This document shows positions 12,701-24,546 of a stretch of DNA of 64,000 nucleotides, piece by piece. The notes below the pieces were generated by a model. The model was given only the letters and a program-made list of their open reading frames with translations, searched no databases and was not told where the DNA came from. The stretch comes from Coniella vitis (Eukaryota > Ascomycota > Sordariomycetes > Diaporthales > Schizoparmaceae). The translations under genes were made by a program, and so were the position numbers. The DNA is taken from contig WUJK01000012.1 of NCBI GenBank assembly GCA_011317545.1, positions 385,001-449,000 of the forward strand, written 5' to 3'. Each line of letters begins with the position of its first letter. Position 1 is the stretch's first letter.

Positions 12701-15700
12701 ACCCAAATTCCGCAGCTCACCCAGGTGCTGAGTCTAGCATAATGCCATGGGTGCGAATCGAAGCCATCGTGAGCATGGCTGAGTCTGCCAAGCAGGTCCG
12801 ATTCAAGGAAACACGTAATTATGCAACAAACCGCTATGAACGGTACGTACCCAAGCACTGAAACCGACACATACCATGTACTATGTAGGCTAGCCAACTG
12901 ACTGCTTGGCGCCACATCCCCAGAACTTTTTATTGGGGACTGGCCAGGAAATGTCAGCGAAAGTGCCGAGAAACACCGAAGATTGCGATATGCCAATGGA
13001 CTTGCTGAAAGTGTGCGATCGAGTGGATGAGCCAGGAAAGCGAGTCAGCCTCGTCCCCGCCAATGGCTGCCCGACAGGTTGGAGGGCAACAGAACGGAGG
13101 TCCGCGGGTGTGCATTGAATGAGAGCTATCCAGGTACTTTGATTGGCAAGGCAGAGGGCAGTTGGCTGGCATTAGTACATAGCAGGAATAGCACCCGAAG
13201 TAAACTGGGCAACTCGGGGGCCTCTCAACAGTTGTTGGGGATGTGCGCAAAAAAGAAGAGCACCAGAAAATAGTGGGTGGGATGGCGAAAAGAAGCGGGG
13301 ACCCTTGCTAGACCAGCTGGCCAGCTGGCCCAGATAGGTTGCATAGTAGTGGGTTGGCCAGGGGAGCCAGGATGTGCTAGGGGCTTTACGGGAGCTTGGG
13401 AGGGCCTGAAGAAGAACAAGCAGCAACAAAGCCAGGGGCAAGGGTGCAGGCGGTGCAGGGCCCTTTTTGGGCTTCCAGCTTTTTTGTCAAGCCGGTATTT
13501 CAGGCCTTGAACAAGAAGTCGGAGACCAGACCAAGAAAAAGACCCCCAAAAGCCTCAACAATTGCGGTGCTGGCGATCGATTGCTTGGTGCCCGCATTCT
13601 CGGGAAACGATGTTTATCCTTTTTGTGTCTTCCTTTGGACAGGCGCGCGGATCTTGGCGCTCTCATCTCTGACCTTTGGCGCGCTTTGCAACCTCTGAAT
13701 GAATTGCCAGAGCGGGCGTGCCTTGACTTGCTTGCTCCATTCTGCACTCTTGACGACCCAGCTCAGACCCCTCGCGAGTGTTGTTGACGATGCAAGCTAA
13801 CGCATCGGCATATGATGCGGCATAGCCACTATCGGTACGGGACGGCGCCTTTCCTTTCCCTTCCAGGCCACAGGCTGCGCTGCCAGCTGCGCTGCCCATT
13901 CCCCCGGAGATCCGCTAGGGAGATCTGGCTAGCGGAGGGCTGAAGGCCCGAGACACGGATTGACTTTTTCGGTTGAGGAATCTGGGACGGAATCCCCAAG
14001 CGCCGTTCGCTTTCCCTCTGGCTTGGTGGGTCGGTACCATGGTACACTGTCCTGTTGCACGAGCTGTGACGTCGCGGGGGAAAGCAGGGTGCGCCTCGAT
14101 TAGTGCATATCAAAAACGATGCGCAGCCTCTCTTGGCGCCCACCCAACAACGTGCCGAGAAGGTTGATCTGAGCAGCGCAAGACCAAGAATAATGTACGA
14201 GTATCAGATGAGGAGGGAACTCACCTGATGCTTTATACTTGGAGGGTCTGGCTGTCGAGTGTCGAGTGTCAACACAAGACGACATCACTGCCCATACAAA
14301 CATCATCAGGAATGGACAAGTTGCCCTGTCGTACCATGTCATGTGTGGCGGCTGCAAAGTCTCCGAAGGCCCGGTCAGACACCGTCATTTGGCTGTGTCG
14401 ATGTGTGGATAGTACCGTCAGCTATGCCATAGCCGTGCAAGCCGTTCCAGTCAAGTGCTGTCGTCGATGGAGCTCCCAGACCAGACCGTCATCAAGGAGG
14501 AAGGAAGCTCTGCTACTTCGGACACCGAAGGCGGCGCTGCTCTGTCTCTTGGTCTCTGGCGCCGGCCGATAATTGCTCGAATGTCGATACTATTCTCGGT
14601 CCTGTACGTCTTCTCCATAGCCTCGATCCAGCAGTCTCCCGAGGGCCGTCTTGCACGGGAAGGTGGCATCCATGCCCAGACCCAGACCCAGACCCAGTGC
14701 CGGGCTCTATCAGGCAAAACACATGGACGTGAATGTTCCGGTCGGTCTTTTCAGCCTTGTTCTCGATAGGTACATCCTCATTACCCCATGCGGCAAGTTG
14801 CTTGACCCACCAAGCTCGGGAGTGTCTGTGTAAATGCATGGCCACTCCGTTATGAGCATAACGCCGACCCCACCATCTCACCAAAAACGGTTCCCCAACA
14901 CAACGGATCGGCCCTGTGATTGGCGGACGGGCCTGTTGGATTTGCAGGGCCAGGGCCTGTCCAGCCAGCAAAGGTTCCGCTGACGTACTGTAAACAGGTA
15001 CCCAGCAACATTGTAGCAGCGCCGCAACCTTCGGGGCTTTGGGGGGTTGCGGAAACCTTGGGTTGCTACCCCGGCAGCTGCAATGGGCACCCCTCGCTAG
15101 GTGCACAACAAGCAGGGGACTGTGGACTAGGATTCAATGCTCCAGCGGGCGGAAAGGCTGCTGGACCCTGGCTGCAGCAGCATCGAGCCTTCTGTTCCTA
15201 GCCCGCTGGGTACATGGTACAGCTACTGCTTGGGGAGCCCCTCAAACATTGCCCCGAAGGTATATCAACTGGCCCCAGCCGGTCGCCTGGGCTCTCTCTT
15301 CCCTCTCGCCTTTTTCTTTCTTTCGGTTTGGACTCTTATCGAGTTGCATATCTTCTCGCACTGCCATTCCTCCGCCTCGTGCCTCCCATCTCTGCCAGCT
15401 ACACTCTGCTTAGAGGCCCATCTGTTCAACCAGGCTCAATATCCTGCTCTAGAGGCCCGGCCACGACCTCGCCTGGATTGTTGCTCGCCCCAACTTATCT
15501 TATTGGGGACACACGAAACTCACCAATTCCACAATTCTATTTGCACGGGTAAGCTTGCCACAATTCCCCCTCCCTCAAGCTGCTCGACTGGAAATTGCGG
15601 CACTGTGAACACGGAAGAGCTTTCCTGGGTCGTCACAAGAATGAGACTGGTAGCGCATTGTAGCGGCAAGGGCTTGGTGGTACAAAGATGACCGACCAAA

Positions 15701-16203
15701 AAAAAAAAAAAGAACACGGAAGAGTAAAAAGAGAAAAATCCATGTGGAAAAAGGCAAACAACCGACTCACAGCTCTATCCTCATCCTGTTGGCACTGTGG
15801 ACCTCGCAAGAAAACTGTGGACTGGCAACTGATCAGCGACCTTTCTCTCTGTGAACAGACCTCCAAGACTCGTGCAAAGCCAGCTCCTCTTGCCCGCTCG
15901 ACTCGCTGCATTCTTCGGATACTTTTCGACGGCTCCTTGACTCCGGGCTTTGGCTAGCTCCGGTTTCCCTCCTCCGCGCAAGCGACACCGCGACCACTTG
16001 TCTCCCTCGCTCGGTCTTGAGACTCGACTTGGAACTCCTTCGGTCTCTCTCAAGCAACCTCTTCTCTGGCGGCAAATCTTACCACCATTCTGTACAATTA
16101 ATGACCCACTAGATACCCCTCCCTCACTTCGTTTCTATTCTCCCCAACACCCAGGTTGCAGAGCCCCGCCGCTCCCTTCCACCCGACCACCAAATACGCA
16201 AAC
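9708..16203. other. Long gene-poor spacer between nudE and acetyl-CoA carboxylase
   Basis: No gene is supported over 6.5 kb. Open frames on both strands are short, or low complexity with poor codon pattern; the longest is a minus-strand frame near 11165-12196 that opens on a non-ATG codon. Content includes a T-tract at 10813-10836, a GA-rich tract near 10866-10910, repeated CAGCC/CCAGC strings near 12360-12410 and a pyrimidine-rich region from about 15280 to 16200, which is likely the promoter and 5' leader of the carboxylase gene. A non-coding transcript cannot be excluded. Confidence 0.55.
10813..10836. repeat. T24 homopolymer followed by GA-rich microsatellite
   Basis: An uninterrupted run of 24 T is followed within 30 nt by a GA-rich stretch (about 10866-10910). 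Such tracts often form nucleosome-free DNA in fungi. No transcript unit is evident next to it. Confidence 0.8.
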
Positions 16204-19200
16204 ATGACCGAGACTACCATCACCGCCGCCAACGGCACCAATGGCGCTGACAAGCGTCGAGGCAGCGTAGCAGCGCCTCACACTAACGGCAAGGCCACCT
16301 ACGCTGAGCTGCACAAGGTTGCCGACCACTTTATTGGCGGCAACAGATTAGAGAATGCGCCAAACTCCAAGGTCAAGGATTTTGTCGCTGCCAACGACGG
16401 TCACACTGTCATCTCGAACGTGGGTGCTCCTCTGAAAACACAAGAAAAGAAGAATGCACACAGTTGCGGAATTACAAGAAGAGAAGGGCACAAGACTAAC
16501 TTTGACTGCCGAGTTTACAGGTTCTGATTGCCAACAACGGTATTGCTGCCGTCAAGGAGATTCGGTCCGTCCGAAAATGGGCCTACGAAACATTCGGTGA
16601 CGAGCGCGCCATTCACTTCACGGTCATGGCCACCCCAGAGGATTTGCAGGCCAACGCCGACTACATCCGCATGGCAGACCACTATGTTGAGGTTCCTGGT
16701 GGCACCAACAACCACAACTACGCCAATGTGGAATTGATTGTTGATGTGGCTGAGCGGATGAACGTCCACGCCGTGTGGGCTGGTTGGTGAGTACATGAAG
16801 GAAAAAGAGAAAGAGACAACAAAAAGGTTGACGGACCCTCTTGCTGACGTTTCCACTCACCAGGGGTCACGCTTCCGAGAACCCAACGCTCCCCGAGTCC
16901 CTCGCTGCCTCTCCCAAGAAGATTGTGTTCATTGGACCTCCCGGCTCGGCCATGCGATCTCTCGGTGACAAGATTTCCTCGACAATCGTGGCACAGCACG
17001 CCGAGGTGCCTTGCATACCATGGTCTGGTACCGGTGTGGACGAGGTGGCTGTCGACGAACATGGTATTGTGACCGTGTCCAACGATGTATACATGAAGGG
17101 TTGCGTCCAGTCGTGGCAAGAAGGTCTGGAGAAGGCGCGCGAGATTGGCTTCCCTGTCATGATCAAGGCCTCTGAGGGCGGTGGCGGCAAGGGTATCCGA
17201 AAGGCCATGGGCGAGGAAGGCTTTGAGCAGCTGTACAAGGCTGCTGCTAGTGAAATTCCTGGTTCGCCCATTTTCATCATGAAGCTTGCCAGCAGCGCTC
17301 GCCACTTGGAGGTACAGCTGCTTGCAGACCAGTACGGCAACAACATTTCACTCTTTGGCAGAGATTGTTCCGTGCAGCGTCGTCACCAAAAGATTATCGA
17401 GGAGGCTCCCGTCACCATTGCCAAGGCCGACACCTTCCGCAAGATGGAGGAGGCTGCCGTCAGACTTGGTCGTCTTGTCGGTTACGTTTCGGCTGGTACC
17501 GTCGAGTACCTTTACTCGCACCACGATGACAAGTTCTACTTCCTCGAGCTGAACCCGCGTCTGCAGGTCGAGCACCCTACCACTGAGATGGTCAGCGGCG
17601 TCAACCTTCCCGCCGCCCAGCTCCAGATTGCCATGGGTCTGCCACTGCACCGTATCCGTGACATTCGTCTGCTGTATGGCGTCGACCCCAAGGCGGCTAC
17701 CGAGATTGACTTTGAGTTCAAGAACGAGGGCAGTGCCGAGGCTCAGCGCAGGCCCACACCCAAGGGCCACACCACTGCTTGCCGTATCACATCCGAGGAT
17801 CCTGGTGAGGGTTTCAAGCCCTCCAACGGTGTCATGCACGACCTGAACTTTAGGAGTTCCTCGAACGTTTGGGGTTACTTCTCGGTCAGTACCGGTTCCG
17901 GTATTCACAGTTTCTCGGATTCCCAGTTCGGCCACATTTTCGCCTATGGCGAGAACCGACAAGCCTCGCGGAAGCACATGGTTGTCGCCCTCAAGGAACT
18001 GAGCATCCGTGGTGACTTCCGTACCACCGTCGAGTACCTTATCAAGCTGTTGGAGACGGAGGCTTTCGAGGACAACACTATCACCACTGGCTGGCTGGAC
18101 GAGCTCATCACTGCCAAGCTTACCGCCGAGCGCCCCGACCCCATGCTTGCTGTTGTCTCTGGTGCTGTGACCAAGGCCCACATTGCCAGCGAGGAGTGCT
18201 TCGCCGAGTACAGGGCAGGCCTGAACAAGGGTCAAGTCCCCTCCAAGGACATCCTCAAGACGGTCTTTCCCATTGAGTTCATCTACGAAGGCTTCCGCTA
18301 CAAGTTCACTGTCACGCGGTCAAGCTTGGACAGCTACCACCTTTTCATCAACGGCTCCAAGTGTTCTGTTGGTGTTCGTGCACTCAGCGACGGTGGTCTG
18401 CTGATCCTGCTGGATGGACGCTCCCACAGTGTCTACTGGAAGGAGGAAGTTGGTGCTACGCGCGTGTCGGTCGACAGCAAGACTTGCTTGCTTGAGCAGG
18501 AGAACGACCCCACGCAGCTGCGCACGCCTTCTCCTGGAAAGCTCGTTTCATACTCGGTTGAGAACGGCGAGCACGTCAAGGCTGGCCAGATCTTTGCAGA
18601 GGTCGAGGTCATGAAGATGTACATGCCTCTGATTGCGCAAGAGGATGGTGTTGTACAGCTCATTAAGCAGCCCGGTACCACCATTGAGGCTGGTGACGTT
18701 CTTGGTATCTTAGTCCTGGACGACCCGAGCCGCGTCAAGCAGGCTCAGCCCTTCCTGGGCCAGATCCCCGAGTACGGCCCTCCTTTGGTCATTGGTGACA
18801 AGCCCTCGCAGCGCTTCAACAAGCTGTACGGTACTCTTGTCCACATTCTCGAGGGTTTCGATAATACTGTTGTCATGACCCAGACCCTGAAGGAGCTTGT
18901 TGAGGTCCTGCGCGACCCTGAGCTGCCTTACAGCGAGTGGGCTGCTCAGTTCTCGGCACTGCACAGCCGTATGCCGCAGAAGCTGGACGCCCAGTTCGCC
19001 CAGTTGGTTGAGCGAGCCAAGGCGCGCGGTACTGAGTTCCCGGCAAAGGCCCTTGCCCGTGCTTTCCAGAAGTTCCTTGACGATAACGTCTCTCCCAGTG
19101 ACCAAGGCACTCTGAAGGTCACTCTGGAGCCTCTGACTTCCATCCTGGATCTGTACGCCGAAGGCCAAAAGGTCCGCGAGCTCAAGGTCGTCTACAGCCT

Positions 19201-22200
19201 TTTGGAAAAGTACGTCGAGGTTGAGCGCCTATTCTCGGGCCAAAAGCTGCAGGACGAGGAAATCATCCTTGCTCTCCGTGATGCCAACAAGGAGGATGTG
19301 ACCAAGGTTGTCCAAACCGTGCTGTCTCACAGCCGTCTCAGTGCCAAGAACAACCTTGTCATTGCCATTCTGGAGGAGTACCGCCCCAACAAGCCCAGTG
19401 TGGGCAATGTTGGCAAGGCGCTGCGACCTGTGCTCCGGCAGCTGGCGGACCTCGAGTCGCGTCAGACCGCTAAGGTCTCTCTGAAGGCTCGCGAGATTCT
19501 CATCCAGTGTGCTCTGCCCTCGCTGGAGGAGCGCAAGGCTCAGATGGAGCACATTCTGCGCTCATCTGTCGTGGAGTCTCGCTACGGTGAGGCTGGCCTG
19601 GACCATCGCACTCCTAGCCTCGGTGTCCTCAAGGAGATTGTCGACTCCAAGTACACCGTCTTTGACGTGCTGCCCCAGTTCTTTGCCTACGCTGACCCTT
19701 GGGTCGGTCTTGCTGCTCTGGAGGTCTACGTTCGCCGTGCCTACCGTGCGTACGTCCTCCGCGAGATTGAGTACCACCGCGACGAGTCCGACGTCCCTCT
19801 GTTTGTCTCTTGGGACTTCCAGCTGCGCAAGATTGGACAGGGCGAATTTGGCCTGCCCATTGAGACTGCTGCACCTTCGTCCCCGGTGACGCCAGCGACG
19901 CCAGCGACGCCCATGCAGGGAGGAGACTATGGGTTCCACCGCATTCACTCCATCAGCGACATGTCCTACCTGACTCGCAAGACCGACGAAGAGCCAATCC
20001 GCCGCGGTGTCATCATTCCCTGCAAGGACCTCGACGATGTCGATGACCTCTTGTCCAAGGCTCTTGAGACTCTGCCCATCTTCCAAAAGAAGAACACCCT
20101 GATTGCCAACCTCGAGGGCAAGCGCAAGCCTTCCCGTCGTGAGTCACAGCAGGAGCTCTCCAATGTGGTCAACATTGCTGTTCATGCTTCCGAAGCCGAT
20201 GATGTCGAGACTCTGGCGCACATCAAGGAGATTGTTGAGCAGTTCAAGGCTGACCTTCACTCGCGTGGCGTTCGCCGTCTGACATTTATCTGCGGTCGCC
20301 CTGATGGCTCCTCACCCGGTTATTACACGTTCCGTGGACCTACCTACGATGAGGACGACAGCATTCGGCACACCGAGCCTGCGCTTGCCTTCCAGCTGGA
20401 GCTTAACCGTCTTTCCAAGTTCAAAATCAAGCCTGTTTTTACGGAAAACAAGAACATTCACGTGTACGAGGCCGTTGCCAAGGAGAACGAGGCTGACAAG
20501 CGTTACTTTACCCGTGCTGTGATCCGTCCCGGTCGCCTTCGCGACGAGATTCCGACTGCCGAGTACCTCATCTCTGAGGCTGACCGTGTTGTCAATGATA
20601 TTTTCGATGCCCTCGAGATTATTGGCAACAACAACTCTGACTTGAACCACTTGTTCATCAACTTTACTCCCGTATTCCAGCTGCAGCCTCGCGAGGTGGA
20701 GTACTCGCTGCAGGGCTTCCTGGACCGCTTTGGACCGCGTGGATGGCGTCTGCGTGTTGCACAGGTTGAGATTCGCATTATCTGCACGGACCCAACCACT
20801 GGCACTCCTTATCCTCTGCGCGTCATCATCACCAACACGTCTGGTTTTGTTGTCCAGGTCGAGGTCTATGCTGAGCGCAAGTCCGAGAAAGGCGAGTGGG
20901 TCTTCCACTCGCTTGGCGGCACGACCAAGATTGGCGCCATGCACCTGCTGCCCGTCTCTACTCCTTACCCAGCCAAGAACCATCTGCAGCCCAAGCGGTA
21001 CAAGGCTCACCTGATGGGCACACAGTACGTCTACGACTTCCCCGAGCTCTTCCGCCAAGCTATCCAGAACTCGTGGGTCGAGGCTGTCAAGGTCACGCCC
21101 GCCCTCGCCGAGAAGCAGCCCGCTGTGGGAGAGTGCATTGACTTTAGCGAGCTTGTCCTCGACGATGCCGACAAGCTGGCCGAAGTATCTCGTGAGCCTG
21201 GCACCAACACTTGCGGTATGGTTGGCTGGCTTATCAACGCCCGCACGCCTGAATACCCCCGTGGCCGCAAGTTTGTGCTGATTGCCAACGACATCACCTA
21301 CCAAATTGGTTCCTTTGGTCCCAAGGAGGACCACTACTTCAACAAGTGTACCGAGTTGGCTCGCAAGCTGGGCATTCCCCGCATCTACCTGTCTGCCAAC
21401 TCTGGTGCTCGTCTTGGAATTGCGACCGAACTTATGCCCCACTTCAAGATCGCCTTCAATGACCCTGAGAAGCCAGAGGCTGGCTTCAAGTACCTCTACC
21501 TTGATGAAGAGACCAAGAAGCGATTTGAGGCCTCGGTCATTACTGAGGAGATTGTTGAGGATGGCGAAAAGAGACACAAGATTGTCACGATTATTGGTCA
21601 AGAGGATGGCCTTGGTGTTGAGTGTCTGCGTGGCTCTGGTCTAATTGCTGGTGCGACCAGCCGTGCCTACCACGACATTTTCACCTGCACCCTGGTTACA
21701 TGCCGTTCAGTTGGTACGTATTCCCCTTTTGTAATTCCTGCGCCAAAACTTTTTTTTTTTTTTTTTTTGCAAATGCTAACATTCCACAGGTATTGGTGCT
21801 TACCTTGTCCGTCTTGGTCAGCGTGCTGTCCAGGTCGAGGGCCAGCCCATTATCCTTACTGGTGCTCCTGCGCTCAACAACCTGCTGGGTCGTGAGGTCT
21901 ACACATCCAACTTGCAGCTTGGTGGCACTCAGATCATGTACCGCAACGGTGTGTCTCACATGACCGCTGACGATGACATGGCTGGTATCCAAAAGATTGT
22001 CAAGTGGATGTCGTTTGTGCCCGACAAGCGCAACAACCCTGTGCCTATTGCACCAAGCACCGACTCTTGGGACCGTGACGTCGTCTTTGCTCCCACGCCG
22101 CGCGTACCCTATGATGTGCGCTGGATGATCTCTGGCAAGGACGATGCCGATGGTTTCATGCCGGGTCTGTTCGACAAGGACTCCTTTGTCGAGACCTTGG

Positions 22201-23318
22201 GCGGCTGGGCCAAGACTGTTGTTGTTGGTCGTGCTCGTCTTGGCGGTATCCCCATGGGTGTTATTGCTGTCGAGACTCGCTCGATTGAGAACGTCACGCC
22301 GGCCGACCCTGCCAACCCCGACTCGATTGAGCAGGTCAGCCAGGAGGCTGGTGGTGTGTGGTACCCCAACTCTGCCTTCAAGACTGCTCAGGCCATCAAC
22401 GACTTCAACCACGGCGAGCAGCTGCCTCTGATGATCCTTGCCAACTGGCGTGGTTTCTCTGGTGGCCAGCGTGACATGTACAATGAGGTGCTCAAGTACG
22501 GTTCTTTTATTGTTGACGCCCTCGTCAAGTACGAGCAGCCCATCTTTGTGTACATTCCTCCTCACGGTGAGCTGCGTGGTGGATCTTGGGTCGTCGTCGA
22601 CCCCACCATCAACCCCACCTACATGGAAATGTACGCCGATGTCGAGGCCCGTGGTGGTGTCTTGGAGCCCGAGGGTATCATTGGTATCAAGTACCGCAAG
22701 GACAAGCAGCTCGCCACCATGGCGCGCAACGACCCTACCTACGCCTCCCTCAAGAAGGCCCTGGCTACTGCACAGGCTAGCGATGCTCCCAAGGCGGAGA
22801 TTGAAGCCATTACCAAGAAGATTGCTGAGCGCGAAGAGCTCCTGCTGCCCATCTACGCCCAGATCAGTGTGCAGTATGCCGACCTGCACGACCGGTCGGG
22901 ACGTATGAAGGCCAAGGGTGTCATTCGCGACCAACTCGAGTGGCGCGAGGCTCGTCGCTACTTTTACTGGCGCGTGCGCAGACGTCTCAACGAGGAGTAC
23001 ATTCTGCGCCGCATGGCCGCGACCGTCACCTCTGTCGCCGCCAAGGACCCTGCTGCTCTCCGCAGCCACCACCTGGCCTCGCTCAAGGCTTGGACTGGTA
23101 TTGCAGAGTTTGACGGCAAGGACCGCGAGGTGGCTTTGTGGTACGAGGAGCACCGCCAGGTTGTCAACGAGAAGGTGGCCACCATGAAGACGGATGCTAC
23201 GCGCACGCACATTGCTGAGCTGCTCATGGACAGATCTGCTTTTGAGGGTGTGCGCGCCGCTTTGTCCAACCTGCCCGTTGCCGAGAAGGAGGCTTTGTTG
23301 AAGCAGCTGTCGTCGTAA
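16204..23318 (+). CDS. acc1: Acetyl-CoA carboxylase (multifunctional, cytosolic)
   Basis: ATP- and biotin-dependent carboxylation of acetyl-CoA to malonyl-CoA, the committed step of fatty-acid synthesis and the source of extender units for polyketides. Four exons: 16204-16419, 16521-16786, 16864-21713 and 21790-23318 (phases 0, 2, 1), giving 2,286 residues, the usual fungal length. Order of domains: biotin carboxylase with the ATP-grasp loop GGGGKGIRK (about residue 265); biotin carrier with EVMKM, biotinyl Lys at K745; the long central domain; then the carboxyltransferase halves, including [18 protein letters not shown] sequence in the C-terminal part. The motif [12 protein letters not shown] (S1190) matches the yeast Snf1 site at Ser1157, so inhibition by the AMPK/Snf1 kinase is likely. 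The third intron holds a T19 tract and a clear GCTAAC branch point. Codon use is strongly biased, as expected of a highly expressed gene. Confidence 0.98.
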
Positions 23319-23950
23319 GGGGTGTTGATTGGATTGAAGAGTGGGAGAGATGACAAATGATGTCGTCTATTGATAAGGAAAAGACACAAAAGGAAAGCAA
23401 GCCTGGAGGTGGCAATGTTGTGTGGTATTCTTTTAGCCTTGTTCTACTAAATCTGTTTTGTGTGTTGTTCGAATTGTTTGGAATTCATAAATGACTATGG
23501 CGTTTCGTCTTGTTGTTTTGTATCGGTTCCTGGGAACATGGCGGAATTCTTGTGCTTTGCGACTGTTTCGAGGGTTTCGGAGTTTGTGATTATGCGTTGA
23601 ATCGGCTGTTTATTGGTTTTACACAGTAGATTAAGATGATCTTATACAAATGGGTATTACTGCTGGAATTATATACTTTTGCTTGTCGCAGGCAGGGGTG
23701 CCTCTTAAAGTTTGTTTCGTTATCTACTCGAAGCACTTTGGATTGGATGTGTTCCATGAGAACCACGCTCCTGGCATCGAGGCGCTGAAGTTTTACGATT
23801 CTACCGACGCGATTACTTTTCTTCACGGCCTGAAAGGACTGGAATAAGTGGCGAAACGAGGAAGTAATATTCTACGACAGTGCCTGTGCGAAACGTACGA
23901 ACAAACCGTGCCGACCACTTTTCCCACTCGAGACACAAACATTGGACCCT

Positions 23951-23987
<37 letters not shown>

Positions 23988-24546
23988 AATTTTGCAAAAT
24001 TGCTTCCTTCCATCCATGCAAAGTTCCACCACCTTCAACGTGTTTTGCCAGCTTTTTTCAACCTCTCTCAATCATTCATGTAATGATTATTTTCATGCGT
24101 TTGCAACGCCGAGTGACGGATGTTGTGTGTGTGTGTTTAATAGACGACACGCTGAGCGCTCTCCCATCCCCTTTATCCTTCAAGACCGCCAAGGGTAGAG
24201 ATTGAACAAAAAGATGATACGTATTTCGACAGGTCTTCGACAACACCGTCGCCGAAGATAAAAAAAAAAGAAAGAAGGGGGGGGGGGGTAACAAAGAGAT
24301 GAAACAATACAAAACGCAGATCTCCTTTTTCTTTTCATGTTCCTCAAGTGGTTTTGATACTGACTGACTGAGTGATTGAGAGCTGATCGTGTTGACACCA
24401 TGCCCATGCAGGCTTTCATCTCGATACGCACACATCCAAGTGCGCTGACCACTGAGGACCATGGCCAGCTCGCGATCAAGACAAAGAATTGTCCTTTATC
24501 CCACGACCGTTGGCATCCCGCCGCGGCAGAGCCTTCGGTCCTTTTG
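23319..24546. other. Convergent 3' spacer
   Basis: This is the spacer between the 3' ends of the carboxylase gene and the minus-strand gene that ends at 24547. It is AT-rich with a T33 tract at 23953-23985 and a G11-type run near 24278-24288. No gene is supported. Confidence 0.6.
23953..23985. repeat. T33 homopolymer
   Basis: An uninterrupted run of about 33 T lies between two convergent genes. Homopolymers this long are prone to length error in assemblies. Confidence 0.85.

Noticed and set aside
20312..23210. Long minus-strand open frames (429 and 504 codons) opposite the acetyl-CoA carboxylase gene
   Set aside because: They are shadows of strong codon bias in the sense gene; translations resemble no protein family and the sense frame is certain.
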